Source: Metallyticus violacea (taxonomy: Eukaryota > Arthropoda > Insecta > Mantodea > Metallyticidae). From it: a DNA stretch of 64,000 nucleotides. The position numbers and the translations under genes were made by a program. The DNA is taken from NCBI GenBank assembly GCA_030762175.1, contig CM060835.1:82145001-82209000 (forward strand), given 5' to 3'. The notes under the pieces are model-generated. The model had not been told where the DNA came from. It was given only the letters and a program-made list of their open reading frames with translations, and ran no database searches. Positions 1-12,101 of this stretch are shown here, piece after piece (positions within the stretch are counted from its first letter, which is position 1; each line of letters starts with the position of its first letter).

Positions 1-493
1 TTTTGTCCTGTTTAGAGCAATTGTTACAGTGAAATAGAACTGCTTGGAGTACTATTTTATTATCACTGTAATACTTCAGGCAGCTTGATATTTCAGTTTA
101 CAATGCTTTTATCCCAGATGTACATCCAGGTTATCTAATTACGAATACCAAAATTATACATCCAAAGTTTTGTTTTGTAATATTTGATTTTTCAATGAAT
201 CTTTGAAGTTGTGTCTGCTATAAGTCTATTGCAATATTGACAACTGTCACATGATATTTTCAGAAATATGTTTTAGTAGAATCTGGGCCATTTTAGCACT
301 TTTTTTATCAAACATCTTCTCATTGTTTAGTTGATGAATTTGTCCAGCATGCAAATTCTAAACCGGTGTCCTGCTCTTTCACAGTTAGACGTGGGAGGTG
401 TAAAGCAAGATTAAATTGTATAAAAAATATGATGGTAGAACACTCTATGATAGGGCCTCTTTCGAAATATTTCTTCAGGAACCAGACAAGTAT

Positions 494-777
494 TTTTTTT
501 TTTATTATTGATTTATTTATGGACGCTCTTTAACATCTCAGGTCATCAGCATCCCATTCAACTAAGGGCGGGAAACGGCCGACAAATTTTGCTCAGAGGC
601 CACTCTTTCAGGCTTGAGGTTCTTTGTACGACACGGGACCCACGGCTTTTCTTCCCTTCTGAAGGAAGCCATACTTAGGATCTTTACGCCCGAAAAAATC
701 CATCGGTCCTGGCCGGGTTCGAACCCGCGTTTTGGGTTTAGGAGGCAAGTATGGTAACCACTACACCACCAGGACTG
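494..777 (-). mobile_element. tRNA-derived SINE, family B, full length
   Basis: Flanked by ACCAGACAAGTAT at 481-493 and 778-790. The minus strand starts with a tRNA-like head: TCCTGGTGGTGTAGTGGTTA (box A), anticodon-loop-like CTCCTAA (would read CCT, Arg), GGGTTCGAACCC (box B), and CCAGGA closing the acceptor stem. A body with GGCCTCTGAGCAAAATTTGT-like sequence and a T-rich end follows. Confidence 0.9.
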
Positions 778-790
778 ACCAGACAAGTAT

Positions 791-2092
791 AGTCATACAT
801 TCTAGATATGTCTGAATCCGCTACTTCCTATGTAGACTTTTCATCCTTCTGTTGATACTTGAAAGTGCAGGGAAGATATTATAAAAGAAGGTATAAAATT
901 TGAAAGAAAGCCTGTTATTTACGGTGTACATTTTTTATCAGTTTATTAAGTTATGCATTTATAGGTCATATGCCCCTATTTTCCAAAATTTGCAAAAAAT
1001 ATAATTTGTTTTATCAATATCTAATTTATCAAAGCAACCATATCAACATCGATTCTCTACCTGTATTACCTTTACAAGTCTCTCTTATTTTACAGTTACC
1101 TAAGATTCATCCATATTTCTTTCTTTAATTGTTAAATTTTGTTTAAGCTTGGATTTTTGTAAAGGTCATTTTCTTGAATGTCTAATGATTAACAATCTGA
1201 ATCAATCATTGTATTCTATAAAATTAATACATCACAAATTTAAATTGCTTAGTAAATCAAAAACATTAGAAGAATTGATACTCTGAGATGTGAGTATAGC
1301 TTCTACCACTCAAAAGAATGAACTAAAATATGTTTATAAAATATAATACATAGGAAGAAGGTTTAAGGAGGTATTATTTACTTATCTGTACTTACAAAAT
1401 AACTGTCTTTCAGTAACAGATAATCAGGCTGTTTGTCTCAGCTTTCCATACTCAATACATAGAGGGCCAGCTGCTCATAGTATATTCGTGTTCTATTATC
1501 CGTAAAATTACAAAAGCTTGCGGTGAAGCATATGTGTTTTTCAATGAAAATTTAAACTTTTTTAAAGATGTATTAATCATAGCTGCCTATAAAAATGATA
1601 GGAGGAAGGTTCATAAAATTTGATGCACATGTCATTGTTATTCTAAGGGTCTCATATGTGTGGACTAATAATTATGATGTTTAATATAATCCAGTAGCTG
1701 ATATAAAGGCTCCACTAGCTCACTGTAGCTATGCAAAAATGCTTTTTGCATTTAGTAAAATGCAAAGGGAGGTGAGGGAATGATAAAAGTTTTCTACTGA
1801 GAAATATAATTAACTTGGACATATGCCATTACACTAAACATGAAAAGAGGACCCTAATATTGCTCCTTCAGTAAAGAGAATGATCTGTAAAGTGTTTAAT
1901 ACTTAAATAACAGATTGCTGAAAGAACAACATGAAAGCGACCCACTATCCAAGGCCATGGTGGGACATACAAGTGGATTATAAAGGAAACTAAAGTATCA
2001 GGCATGAAGAAATAAATGTTAAACAGGGCAATGAGTTTTACCAGAATTCAGAAATTGCAATATTTAAATAATTACAATAATGCAGACCACTA
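791..2092. other. No gene recognised
   Basis: AT-rich non-coding sequence between a SINE and a mariner; no open frame, splice-flanked block or repeat family was recognised. The first 480 bases of the window are similar. Confidence 0.6.
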
Positions 2093-3357
2093 TAAGGGGC
2101 ATTCAAAAAGTTTTGCAAGTGTCATCTTAAAGTCAAGCTAAGGACTGAATATGTGTACTTATCCTCACAATCCTTCAAAGTACTCTCCATCTCTTTCAAC
2201 GCACAGCTGTAGATGGGGCAAACACTTGTCAAAGCACTATGAACTTGGACTGAAATGTTGTCAACAGAGCTGAATTTATAGCTTGAGCAAGGTCCTGCAC
2301 TCATTTAAAAGGTTTTCCAGCAATGCAAGATTTCACTCAAGGAAACAAGCAACAGGGCTTTTACTTGCAGTTTCTTCAAATTTGCAACTGTTCTGTGAGG
2401 AAATGCATTGCCATGCAAAAGCAACAGACTTGAAGTTCCTGTCTTTGGTTACTAACCCCTCAACTCTTCAAATAAAGGATCCAAAATACAAGTGCCATAG
2501 TATTCTCCATCCATCATCATTCCTTCCACTATACAGTCAATCCTAGTGGTCCTTCATAGTTGAAGAAAATGGTGAATATTCGCTTCCAAGAATGAAAATC
2601 TTGTTATAGAACAATTGAACTTGGGTCATTCTCATTTACCCACCAGCACTTCTGCTTTATTTGGGGTGGTATAGTATTAAAACCAAATTGGATCACCATT
2701 GAATATATGTGTCAAATGTTTAGGAACATTTGGTGTAAACATGCTCAGCAGTTTCCTTGCATATTCTTTTCTCCTCTTCACTTTACTGGTTAGAATGTGG
2801 AACCCATTTTGCACATCTTTTTTGCAGCTTTAAATGTTTGTGAACTAAAATATAAATGCTGCCAACACTGATAACATTTCAACAGTAATATGTCAATTTT
2901 CCTCCACCAAGTTCCTCACTCTTTGAATTGCTCTCTTGTTCACAGCTTCCTGAGACCAATCAGAGCAAGAATCTTTCAAAGTCTATTCCCATTTTTCACA
3001 TGATTGAACGCATCTTGCATTGGTATCAAATGAACACCCTTTGATCACCATGAATAGCTACCAAGTTCAAGTGGATTTTTTTTTATTTATTATTTTTTTT
3101 CCCCTTCCCCACTTAACTTATAGCTTGTGAAAATGCAGAATCTAAAGTTTTCTTTAGAAATATTCATGATTTTTCACCCGTTATTGGCAAAGGAACTCAA
3201 TAGACTACAACATTAACTGTGTAAGTTTAAATTTGCATTTATGCATATTTTGATAATTTAAGGTCCACTGTTGCCATCTGCATTAGTTACATTGTTGTAG
3301 ACATTATTGTCCAACAGTGGATAGGCTGGTTACAAAACTTTTTGAATATCCCTTGTA
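2093..3357 (-). mobile_element. Decayed mariner-type transposon with TIRs
   Basis: Imperfect 28-bp TIRs share ATTCAAAAAGTTTTG at both ends (left starting at 2093, right ending at 3357; 24 of 28 match), with TA at the borders. The length of about 1.27 kb is typical of mariner. The minus strand encodes broken transposase pieces, including LLLHGNAFPHRTVANLEE, a decayed form of the HDNAxPH motif that holds the second catalytic Asp. Many stops and frameshifts make it inactive. Confidence 0.75.
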
Positions 3358-3909
3358 AAATAGTCCCTGCAGCACAGGGCATAAATAAGAAATTTAAAAA
3401 ACCATTAGCAAGTGAAATTTAACAAACAACTGTAAAAGCCTTCAGCAGTATGTAAATTGTACTCTGGGGTTCATAAAGAAAATAGTAAGAAGGAAGAATA
3501 GGACTCCCGTCGCTTTACTATAAAAAAGTAATAATGTTGATTAGATAATAAAAATCTACTCTTCCAAATAGGATGCTGTTGCACAAAGGCACTATTTAAC
3601 TTCTTAATATGCTGTGTCACAATCCCAGTTTTTGCGACTAAACTGTCAACATAGGTGGAACACTCAACTTCCATATTTATGTTGCCAAGAGGAATTAAAT
3701 TCAGTTTATTCTCATTGCTTTCGTTTTATATTTATTCATTAAAATAGCTTTCCTTTGCCAGGTCTTCTAAGTTTGTTATGTTTTTGTATTGATCTCTATA
3801 AGCAGGCATTCACATCATCACCAAAGCCCATATCTTCCAGCCTAATAAACTCAACTAAATGCCTTTTCATTTTTCTCTAATTGTCTTTCTCATTATTTCA
3901 TTCATCAAT

Positions 3910-3965
3910 AAAAGGAAGACCACCTGTGGTGCTGCAGTAGTAAAAATGGGCATTAAAAAGGAAGA
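3910..3965 (+). mobile_element. 36-bp SINE A tail with its own TSD
   Basis: Only the last 36 bp of family A (CCACCTGTGGTGCTGCAGTA, then GTAAAAATGGGCATTA), flanked by AAAAGGAAGA at 3910-3919 and 3956-3965. The duplication indicates a true, extremely 5'-truncated insertion rather than an eroded copy. Confidence 0.7.
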
Positions 3966-4829
3966 GAGTTGGTAATAAGATGTAACCGTATCTAACTCTA
4001 ATACAGTTTCAAATGAATTTTAATAAATAACTTTCTTGAATCATTTGGTATTTACTGTTTGTTACTCAGCTGATGAACCCGGATTTGCAGTATGGGGCAG
4101 AGGGGCTTTCTGAAGACTGTGCTACATGTGTCATTCCCTCATGCTGCAGAGGTCTTTCTTTCAGCTGAGTAGCAGAGAGTAAAAAATTTTACACTCTTTA
4201 ATTTCTAAATATCTTTTCTTATATTCCATATTGCTTTAAAATTTGTCTTGTAACTTCACACTGTACTGAGCCAAAGGCCTGTACAAAGTAAGGTATAGAT
4301 AATAGTATAATCTTATCATCTTTTTATTTGCTATTCTAATCTAGTTATTAGAATTCATATCCTATCTATATACGATCTGTTTGGCCAAAAGCCTCTTGCT
4401 TCCTTTTTAACCATCTAAATAGCTTGTCCTTGATCTATTTTAAAATAATCTTGTTATTACCTTATTTGGAAAAGTTAACATAATTTCTATTCAGCTCTTC
4501 TTTCTGGAAGAATTTAATTAAAAATACTCCTTTTTTTCAATCTTCTGGCATTTTTGCACTATTCCATAATTCATTCAGTAAAGAGTAATTTGATCCATGC
4601 CTCCTGCCATTTCTTTCTTTTGCTGTTTTGTTTACATCTGGATCATGAAAGAATTTGTCACAATGCATGCAGTATTTATAAGGATGTCTCTTGGAGAGTA
4701 TCCAAAGCTTTTATACACCTGTTTTTTGAACCCCCTTTCAGCATGAGACCAATAATTAACAATATCAATTCACCCACATACCTAGTAGCAAAAAAGTTAT
4801 TTGACAATTTAAACTTTTTTAAACAATTT
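3966..4829. other. No gene recognised
   Basis: AT-rich. A 92-codon frame at 4554-4832 has no family resemblance and runs into the start of the PLE, so it was not accepted. Confidence 0.5.
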
Positions 4830-6200
4830 TGAAGCTTGAGCATCAAAAATTCATTTGATTTAGTTGAAAAACTTTAAAATTGCTGAATTACAACAGAAGG
4901 TGTAATGGTGTCTTTTGATGTAAAAGTCTTATTTCCAAGCATACCAATAGAGAATCTTATGCAAATGTTAGAGAAATAGTTAACCTCCTTAAATTTACAA
5001 ACACCAGAAATATAGAGTTACTAAAACTTACTAATATATGCATTCAGCAAAATTTCTTTAGTTTTAATAAAGAAATTTATCAATAAGTTTCAAACCATAG
5101 CAATGGAAACCCATTGTCTTCCATTTCTAACAGATTTATTCATGAACTATTTTGAAATACATATCACCAAAGCCTATCCTTTAATTTTCAAGACTTGGTA
5201 TAGGATATGGATTACACATTTGCAATAATACCAAAAAACATTCAATATATGCTTTGAAACTTCTTAATTTACAACATAAATCTACATATACAAATTACCA
5301 TAGAAGAAGAGAAAAATGGGTGGCTACCATTCCTAGATTTAAAAATGAAGATAGGCGGAACTTTGGAATCGATAGAAAAGAGACACATATAGAAAATTAC
5401 ATAAAAAATAAAAGTTATAACTCATTGTACATAAATATCCAGTGCTCTACAGCTTGGCTTACAGAATAATTAATATTTCACTAATAGAAACAAAATACGA
5501 AATGTAATACCAACAAATAATTAATACAGCAACAATCAATGCTTGTAACAAAGACACAGTAATAAAAATTACCTTAAATCTATAAGAGAACTGAAGAAGA
5601 ACAACAAGGAAAAATACAAATTCAAAAGTTTCACATACCATCCAACTTACCATAACAAATTCAAAAGAATAATCAAAGAACAAACATAATTTCAAAAATT
5701 TATTAGATTGCACAGTAAAAGACACCACACCATCAGAACAGAAATCAGGAATTTATAAAATGAAATGTGCAAATTGTAATCAGAGATACATCGAAAGATC
5801 AAAGAGAAATTTGGCAATTCAAAAAAAGAATATTTTAGGAATATTCATTTTAAGCAGGTTGATAAATTGGCAGTAACAGCTCACTTTTGAACCTAAAATC
5901 ATGAAATTAAATCACAGGCTAAGCTGCTGAAAGAACTTCACAACCAAATGGAGCTGTCCACACTTAAAAAAATGTTTATCTTAAAAAATAAGAAAAGCTT
6001 AATGAATTTTGATATGCCCCATGGATGAACTCAGCAAGTTTGTACTCGAACCATCAAGAGTTTACCACAGAAGCATCTTGGGATCCAGCCACCAAATCGA
6101 ATAGCTGGTCAACAGCTGATGGTGTAATTGTCCCCAAAACGTTATAGTGTTGTGTAAATAAGAGGAATTAGTGTGAACATGTTTAATACATTATTGTAGG
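4830..6200 (+). mobile_element. Decayed Penelope-like element
   Basis: Plus-strand remnants of a PLE in order. First is VSFDVKVLFPSIPIENLMQM (4911 on), the reverse-transcriptase motif with its first catalytic Asp. Then come NLLKFTNTRN, GNPLSSIS, and a decayed YVDD region reading DMDYTFAII near 5205. The GIY-YIG endonuclease domain follows, with GIYKMKCANCNQRYIERSKR from 5748. Frameshifts occur throughout. After the coding part, CAGCTGATGG...AAAACG near 6112-6145 resembles the terminal region of the PLE at 10 kb but lacks a proper hammerhead core. Confidence 0.8.
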
Positions 6201-6665
6201 ATATATTATCACTCCATTGTCTACAGATTCATAAGTACACTTTATTTAATGTGAACTTTAACTTTGTTTACACTCATGATCTTCATCGGTGATTTTTCCA
6301 AATACACATTTTCTTCTTTATTTTCTTTACTTGCCTTTCTGACCAACTGTAGTTTAGCTTGAAGCAGTTGAAATTAATCAACATAGCACAGATTAGCTAA
6401 TTAAAAAAAGGACAGTTTGCTTTTCTGTTGGCATATCTATTGAAGTAGGGACATTCCATCCCATGTGGAATTTTTGTAGATTTGAATGAGACATTCTATT
6501 GTGTACAAAATTGTTCTATTGAAAAAAAGTAAATGCATGTGTGTATAAATACTGAAAGGAATGATGTTTAAAAATAGCATTAAATAATTAAATGCTGCAT
6601 TTGAAAAATTCAGTTGATGCTGTAAACATTTGACTAGAATTTAAAATTAATACAGTGAAGTAATT

Positions 6666-6735
6666 AATTTATTCTTAATTAGCTAGTAGAACCTAAGAGT
6701 ATTAAATCAACTCACTAGCTAATTAAGGATAAATT
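6666..6735. repeat. 22-bp arm inverted repeat
   Basis: Arms AATTTAT(T/C)CTTAATTAGC with TAGT (6666-6687 and 6714-6735), 21 of 22 matching, with a 26-nt spacer. Possibly a small hairpin element. Confidence 0.6.
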
Positions 6736-7315
6736 TGACTACAACTTAAAATTCAGGGTGTTGCACATAAACAAGCTCTTGTGTATTAGTAATGTATTAA
6801 TTTATTTGCTTCACTATATTTTTAAAAAGCATTTATTACTAATATTTTTGTATGCAAGGATCTCTAAAATCAGAACAGGACAGTTTTTAGTAAAATGTTG
6901 GTTTGCTTTATCTCCCTTTGAGATAAATTAAAGTCATGCATTTCAAAACTTCCTTAATTCATAAAAGGTAATTTCATGTTTTGCGCAAAAAAAGTTTAAA
7001 AATAATGAAAAGTTAAAGGCCTAATTAATATGATATTTATTGCTTTTTCAAAACTTCACAAGTGCAGAAATGTTTTAAGGCCTAGATACTTTATATTTAA
7101 AAAAAAATGTACATTTTTTAAAATAATCAACAGTTTTAATTTAGACGTGAGACATGGTTTTCATTATTTGTAAATCATTGTGTATATATAGTTGTTCTCA
7201 TCTCTGAATATTAGCATTGGGGTATCTGAATGTATTGAGATTATTCCATCTCTATCAGTTTATTTGAACTTATTTTTTGATAAGTTTTGGCTCATTACTG
7301 TTATGGGAAAAGAAT

Positions 7316-7450
7316 GTGTCAGTGAAAGCTATAATTTTAGGTGGTATGTTGTCATATTAGCAGAAACTCCATATTATTTTTTGTGTGTCAATGAAAGCTA
7401 TATTTTTAGGTGGTATATTCTCATATTTGCAGAAACTCCATATTGACTTT
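7316..7450. repeat. 69-bp tandem duplication
   Basis: Two direct units offset by 69 bp (7316-7384 and 7385-7450), sharing GAAAGCTATA, TTTTAGGTGGTAT and GCAGAAACTCCATATT. The small reading frame through it is a by-product. Confidence 0.75.
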
Positions 7451-8724
7451 TCATTGTTAATAGTTTGGACACAACAAGTGAAAAAAAATATTTCTTACAG
7501 CATTAAATATAATAATTCATTATAAATTTCAGGCAGTAAATAAAAGCATTTGGCTGAAACTTGTGTTTTTAACACATTGGTGATGTGATATGAAATATAC
7601 ATTTGTCTCAGGAAAAAGAAAAAATTGGAACTAACACATTTTCCTTTATCTTCCAAATGTAGTCTAGCAATAAAACAAGTAAATACAAAAATTAGGTCTA
7701 CTACCCTTCATAAGCATATCATGAAAGCCTCAGAATAATCTCAGTTCTACTGTTTAGAACTTGACTCAAGTGAAAATACAACTTGACAGAACCTACCTGA
7801 GGCACAAATGAATTGAACCTTCTTTCAGTAAGTTGTACTACTTTTGTTATCATACCAAATGGTATTAAAAGCAAATTTAAGGAATATTTTGTCATCTATT
7901 TATCTTTTTCCTTGGAGAATTTTCTTCTGAATAATTTAATAGCTCTTAGTTGACATTTATGATTTGTCCAAGTGATAATAAACTGAATTAGCAACATAAA
8001 CGATCAAAGCAGATATATTCATGCAGTTATTGTAGCCATGAAATGTGTTTGGTGCAGTTGTCACTCTTGTGCTGGAATTAATTGCTTCTTCAATTGCATA
8101 AATAAAATACTTTACAGTTTAGCATTAATTTTTTACAGTTTAGTAATTACTTTACTATTAATCACTTCATATAGCTAAACTCCATGACTATTAATGTCTT
8201 CATTTCTGCTCACTAATACAACTTAGTTTAAATCATAATTAAAAGTGTCTTCTAACAGTAATTTTTATAGGCTTCACACCTTTCTATAAATCCTAAATTA
8301 TTAACTAATATTGTTTCTTGACTGATCAGCAATCTCTTCTTTTTTCTTTTTTCTTTCCTCCATTACACCCTAAGCACCCTAAGGATTTACCTAATACAAT
8401 TAGAAAATCTATAGTACCTTTTTCAAAAATCTTCTTATTAATGATTCTGTCTATTAAATCATCTCATTTTTTGTTCACACTTTCTCCCTCCATAACCATT
8501 TTTCTTTGCACTATATAAAACAGTGTATTGCTTTACTCAAAATTGAATGTGTTAAAATGTTGACACAAACTTCACTTTATTTAAGTGTACTGCTTATCTA
8601 CACTTCCACATAAAAGACACATGTTAATGTTAATTTCGCCTTTTAACAACCTCAGCTCAAGGAAACTTACTATTATATACAGCAGTAATTAATAAATGGT
8701 GAGAGGGAAGTGATAATGGAAAAA

Positions 8725-8753
8725 CTGTCTGTGGTGCCTCAGTAGTAAAAACA
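8725..8753 (+). mobile_element. SINE A tail fragment
   Basis: About 29 bp matching the family A end (TCTGTGGTGCCTCAGTAGTA), followed by an A-rich run. No clear duplication. Confidence 0.55.
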
Positions 8754-9930
8754 CTTCTCAAAAAAAAAGAAGAAGAAGACGATGATTAGATGTTGGACTT
8801 GGGTTGATTGGTTGAATCCAATGTAGTTTTCCTCTCCTCTTGATGCTGCTGTCTTGTCATATCTCCTGACCTTAGCTATATCACAGGATGTTTGCTGAAT
8901 TTTGTGACACACCAGTGTATCAGAGGGAAGGAGGCAAGGAAATCAAACATTAGCAGTCAAAACACATGCAAATTAGTTTAACACCATTTATTAATATTTT
9001 AATAAATACTGCTTCTGGATTGATCACGTTAAAGTTTAGAAAAGTTTCTGGACATCACTAATGCCACTATTGCACTGTCTGATTCACATCCTATGACGAA
9101 TTCATTTTCCTATGCCTGATGTGTGATTTAGTCTAATTGTTCACTAGTTCTAATTCTGAATTCATATATCCACTTTCATATACTATCACTCCTGTTAATA
9201 TTAAAGGAAGATTCTCCAACTGTATATTGGCTGACAATGCTAAGTACTGTGTATATTGAAAATTGACTGACTGATAATGCTAAGTACTGATATTGGGGTT
9301 GACTAATGACTAACTGACAGGTTCTGCTTGTTATTCTCTCTCAGGCTCCTAAAACTTTAACTTTTATTAATTCTCCTGTCCTCTGGTTAGGACACTAAAA
9401 ACATTCTTATAATGGGACATTTGAATACAACTTGACTCTTTCCCCTTATGGATAGTTTCCTGTTGATTATTATTTATGCAAATGCACTTCCTGTATTTCT
9501 CATTAGCAGTGATCTTAAGATCTTGATTCACCCAGATCATTCCAATTAGCTTCGATCTTAATTCTTAATAGCTCTGTTTATATGTTATTCCCATTAGAAT
9601 GAACTAAATAAGCTATACACTTTAGAAGAAATTGCATCAAAACTTTTATTATTATTACATCCTATTGCATGGCCTGTTTTTACACTAACTGGACCGTTCT
9701 AGCTAAAGAAATCTGGTTTTGTTCCCATTATAACTATTTCGAAATCCTAGTGGACCAAACCTTTCATAAAACATAAAGCAATCCCATGGGATCTTCTGGT
9801 CCTAAATGAATATAATGAGATTTAACTAAAATGTTAATGGGAACATTGCACTGTGAAACTAATTATATATTAAGATTGTTGTGTGATTGAATTGAACTAA
9901 TACTCTTTTGCTCCACTTATTTGTTTAAAT

Positions 9931-9979
9931 ATGTGGAACCAGTTTCACGAAAACACTTTGTTCACATCGTCAGCCCCAT
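9931..9979 (-). ncRNA. Hammerhead ribozyme motif in PLE terminal region
   Basis: On the minus strand both conserved core boxes are exact: CTGACGA (9973-9967) and GAAA (9946-9943). Between them TGTGAACA and TGTTTTCG form a stem II with one U-U mismatch around an AAG loop. After GAAA, C-UG-G gives a minimal stem III and GTT the cleavage triplet. Stem I is ATGGGG with CCACAT (five of six pairs). Hammerheads with very short stem III are known from Penelope-like elements. Activity is inferred, not shown. Confidence 0.55.
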
Positions 9980-10417
9980 TATCGACTGGAGGATAAACCA
10001 TTATGGGGTGGGGGTGTGATGAACTTGAAGTTTATGTTTTCATCACCGGAAGTGTAGGAGTTCATTAAACTGTCTTTGTACGTGTAAATGTTGATTTTCT
10101 CCCATGTTGCTAATTCTGTAGATCCTTGCATTGATTTTAATTTTCTTTTTTTTTTTTTTTCCCCAATATGTTGTGGTTTTCTGTCCAGCAATGCATTGCC
10201 ACTGCTAATTTCTCCAACTGCTTGTATTTTATGTTTCTGAAATGTTCTTTTTACCTTGTGCCTGTGTTTCTCTTTGTTTTTTTTCGATGTAGATTTTTTC
10301 ATACTCTGCACAACTTATTTTATAAATACCTGCTTTTTTCTCTTGTGAAATACTGTCATTAACATTAAAACAGTTAAAATCTCCCAGGTTGTTTTGCCAT
10401 GGTCCATGGTTTAAATT

Positions 10418-10465
10418 ACTACCATAGCTTTCACCAACTACTCTGATTGGCATCTTCAGTAGATG
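10418..10465 (-). ncRNA. Hammerhead-like core in left fold-back arm
   Basis: Minus-strand twin of the motif in the right arm: CTGAAGA (10459-10453), stem GCCAAT/GTTGGT, GAAA (10432-10429). The boxes are conserved while the loop differs (CAGAGTA versus CGGAGTA). Stem I and stem III are weak. Confidence 0.33.
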
Positions 10466-10528
10466 ATGAATAACACCTAACTCTTAACAAGACGACAGCC
10501 TGTTATTAAGAGTTAGGTGTTATTCATC

Positions 10529-10575
10529 ATCCACTGAAGATGCCAACCGGAGTAGTTGGTGAAAGCTATGGTAGT
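10529..10575 (+). ncRNA. Hammerhead-like core in right fold-back arm
   Basis: CTGAAGA (10534-10540), then a 6-bp stem GCCAAC/GTTGGT with a 7-nt loop, then GAAA (10561-10564). This fits the order CTGANGA, stem II, GAAA. Stem I is short (CCA with TGG) and stem III is unclear (AGCT), so this is only a candidate. The left arm (10418-10465, minus strand) has the same pattern with GCCAAT. Confidence 0.35.
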
Positions 10576-11452
10576 AATTTAAACCATGGACCATGGCAAA
10601 ATAGTCCAGGAGATTTTAACTGTTGTAACCATAACACCGGCAGTGAAAGCCTAAGAAGTACTGTCATTCACATTATCAATCAGGAGAGTTTAACATTAAA
10701 TCTTTTACAGGTGCTAACCTGATATTAAAGTCTTTAAGAATATTCTGATATTTTTTGTAGCCCATGGATGTGTGAATTTTTAAAATTAGCTTATCTTTTT
10801 TTGTTGAAAAGTGCTGTGGTTTCTTTAATAAGTTTTTGCCTCTTGAATTTCTGTAGTTTTTTGCATACTATTTTTCTTTGTTATAACCATTTTAACTGTT
10901 CTTTCTACTTGTTTAAATTCTTTAAGGTATTTTTCTTCGATAATTTTAAGGTTAACTAGCCGACGTGTTAAGTTGTTGATAACTGCATGTTTGTGCATTG
11001 TGGGGTTAAAACCATCAGGTATGATGTGCTTGTCTCAAATGTATATTCTTTCTGTATATTCCAAATTCCAGGTTTTCTTGATGTTTCATTATTTTATGTC
11101 CAAGAAAGGTAACATGATATCTTTTACAGTTTCGTATGTGAATGAAATGTTTTTATCTTGTAAATTCAGAAGTCTTATAGTGTCATCAATGAGTTTTTTG
11201 TTGACTATGGCAAATACATCATCAACATATCTGTACCATATTTTTAATATGTATGGGAAGATTGAGTTGATGTGTGTTTCAAATGTTTCTTTTGAAGAGG
11301 TTAGCTAAAAAAATATCTACATCTACAAGTACAAAGACAGTTTAATGAACTTCAACACTTTCAGTGATGAAAACATAAACTTCAAGTTCGTCACACCTCC
11401 ACCAGAGCAAATTACACATCCCCACAGCATGACGGTTTATCCTTCAGTTGAC

Positions 11453-11500
11453 AATGGGGCTGACATTGGGAACAAAGTGTTCATGAAACTGATTCTACAT
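11453..11500 (+). ncRNA. Decayed inverted copy of the hammerhead motif
   Basis: In the inverted terminal copy the same module reads AATGGGG, CTGACAT, GGAACA-AAG-TGTTC and GAAACTGATTC. Stem II is even better paired (GAACA with TGTTC). However, the core box CTGANGA has lost its last two bases and the stem III pair is broken, so it is probably inactive. Confidence 0.4.
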
Positions 11501-12101
11501 ATTTAAACAAGTGGAGCAAAAGAGTGTTAGTTTGACTCAATAAAACACAATCATCTTAACAATGAGATTTTTTTACCATAAGTTTAGGTAACAGTTTCCC
11601 TTTCAAATATACAGAAAATACGTTTAATGACATACATACAAGTAAGTGAAGCATTAAGAATGTTTAGATGACATAAAATTAAATCAAATGATTAGCTTCA
11701 CTGTGTTTAGTTCCATATATAATTTTTAAATACATACACTTGTTCAGTTCAGTTATACAAACAATATAAGATATGCAAATTATTTATATATATGTATGTA
11801 TGATAGATATAATATCTTATGATTACATTATTAATCAATGGGTCGGGAATTGAAGTCTGCAAATACTATTAATATTCATTCCTTTACAATGAAATTTTAA
11901 TGGGCCAACTACAACCTCTGTTCTCCATTAAACACCACTAATAAATATAAACTTATTATTATCATTTTTATTATTATGAGTAAATGAAAAGGATAGCTCT
12001 TGTTTAATAAATTTAGTATTATTTAAAACAAATTGAGTTTCTCCACATAAAATGACATTAATGCTCAATTGTAACATTTTACTCAATTTTTTTTTTGACA
12101 G

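Larger units (their letters stand above)
6201..9867. other. No gene recognised apart from small repeats
   Basis: Holds the small inverted repeat, the 69-bp duplication and one SINE tail listed separately. The rest is AT-rich with only short chance frames. Confidence 0.55.
10369..10625. repeat. Long fold-back (inverted repeat) within the PLE
   Basis: Two arms of about 120 bp (10369-10489 and 10504-10625), nearly identical in inverse orientation, are separated by about 14 bp. The outer ends read GTTAAAATCTCC and its complement. Similar direct repeats ACTGTCATTNACATTA flank the region (10353-10368 and 10658-10673), suggesting an insertion with a target duplication. Each arm carries CTGAAGA, a hairpin GCCAAC/GTTGGT and GAAA, matching a hammerhead core. 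Confidence 0.75.
9868..11562 (-). mobile_element. Penelope-like element with inverted terminal copies
   Basis: Minus strand: a reverse-transcriptase fragment with IWYRYVDDVFAIVNKK (YVDD at 11218-11229), followed by NISFTYET and PFLDIK. The thumb and linker contain HPWATKNIRIFL. The GIY-YIG nuclease begins GIYKISC near 10330 and continues to a C-terminal frame ending at 9979. The last ~250 bp (9868-10120) recurs inverted at 11300-11562, so the element is bracketed by its own terminal region in opposite orientations, an arrangement known for PLEs. A fold-back (10369-10625) interrupts the coding part. The reverse transcriptase is 5'-truncated. Confidence 0.85.

Noticed and set aside
494..777. 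tRNA gene on the minus strand (box A and box B intact)
   Set aside because: The anticodon arm is distorted and the tRNA-like part continues into a repeated body with target duplications, so it is a SINE.
4071..4090. CTGATGA followed by ACCCGG, hammerhead-like start
   Set aside because: No GAAA box at a suitable distance and no pairing stems.
10973..11308. 111-codon plus-strand frame
   Set aside because: Shadow of the PLE reverse-transcriptase fragment on the minus strand, which shows YVDD.
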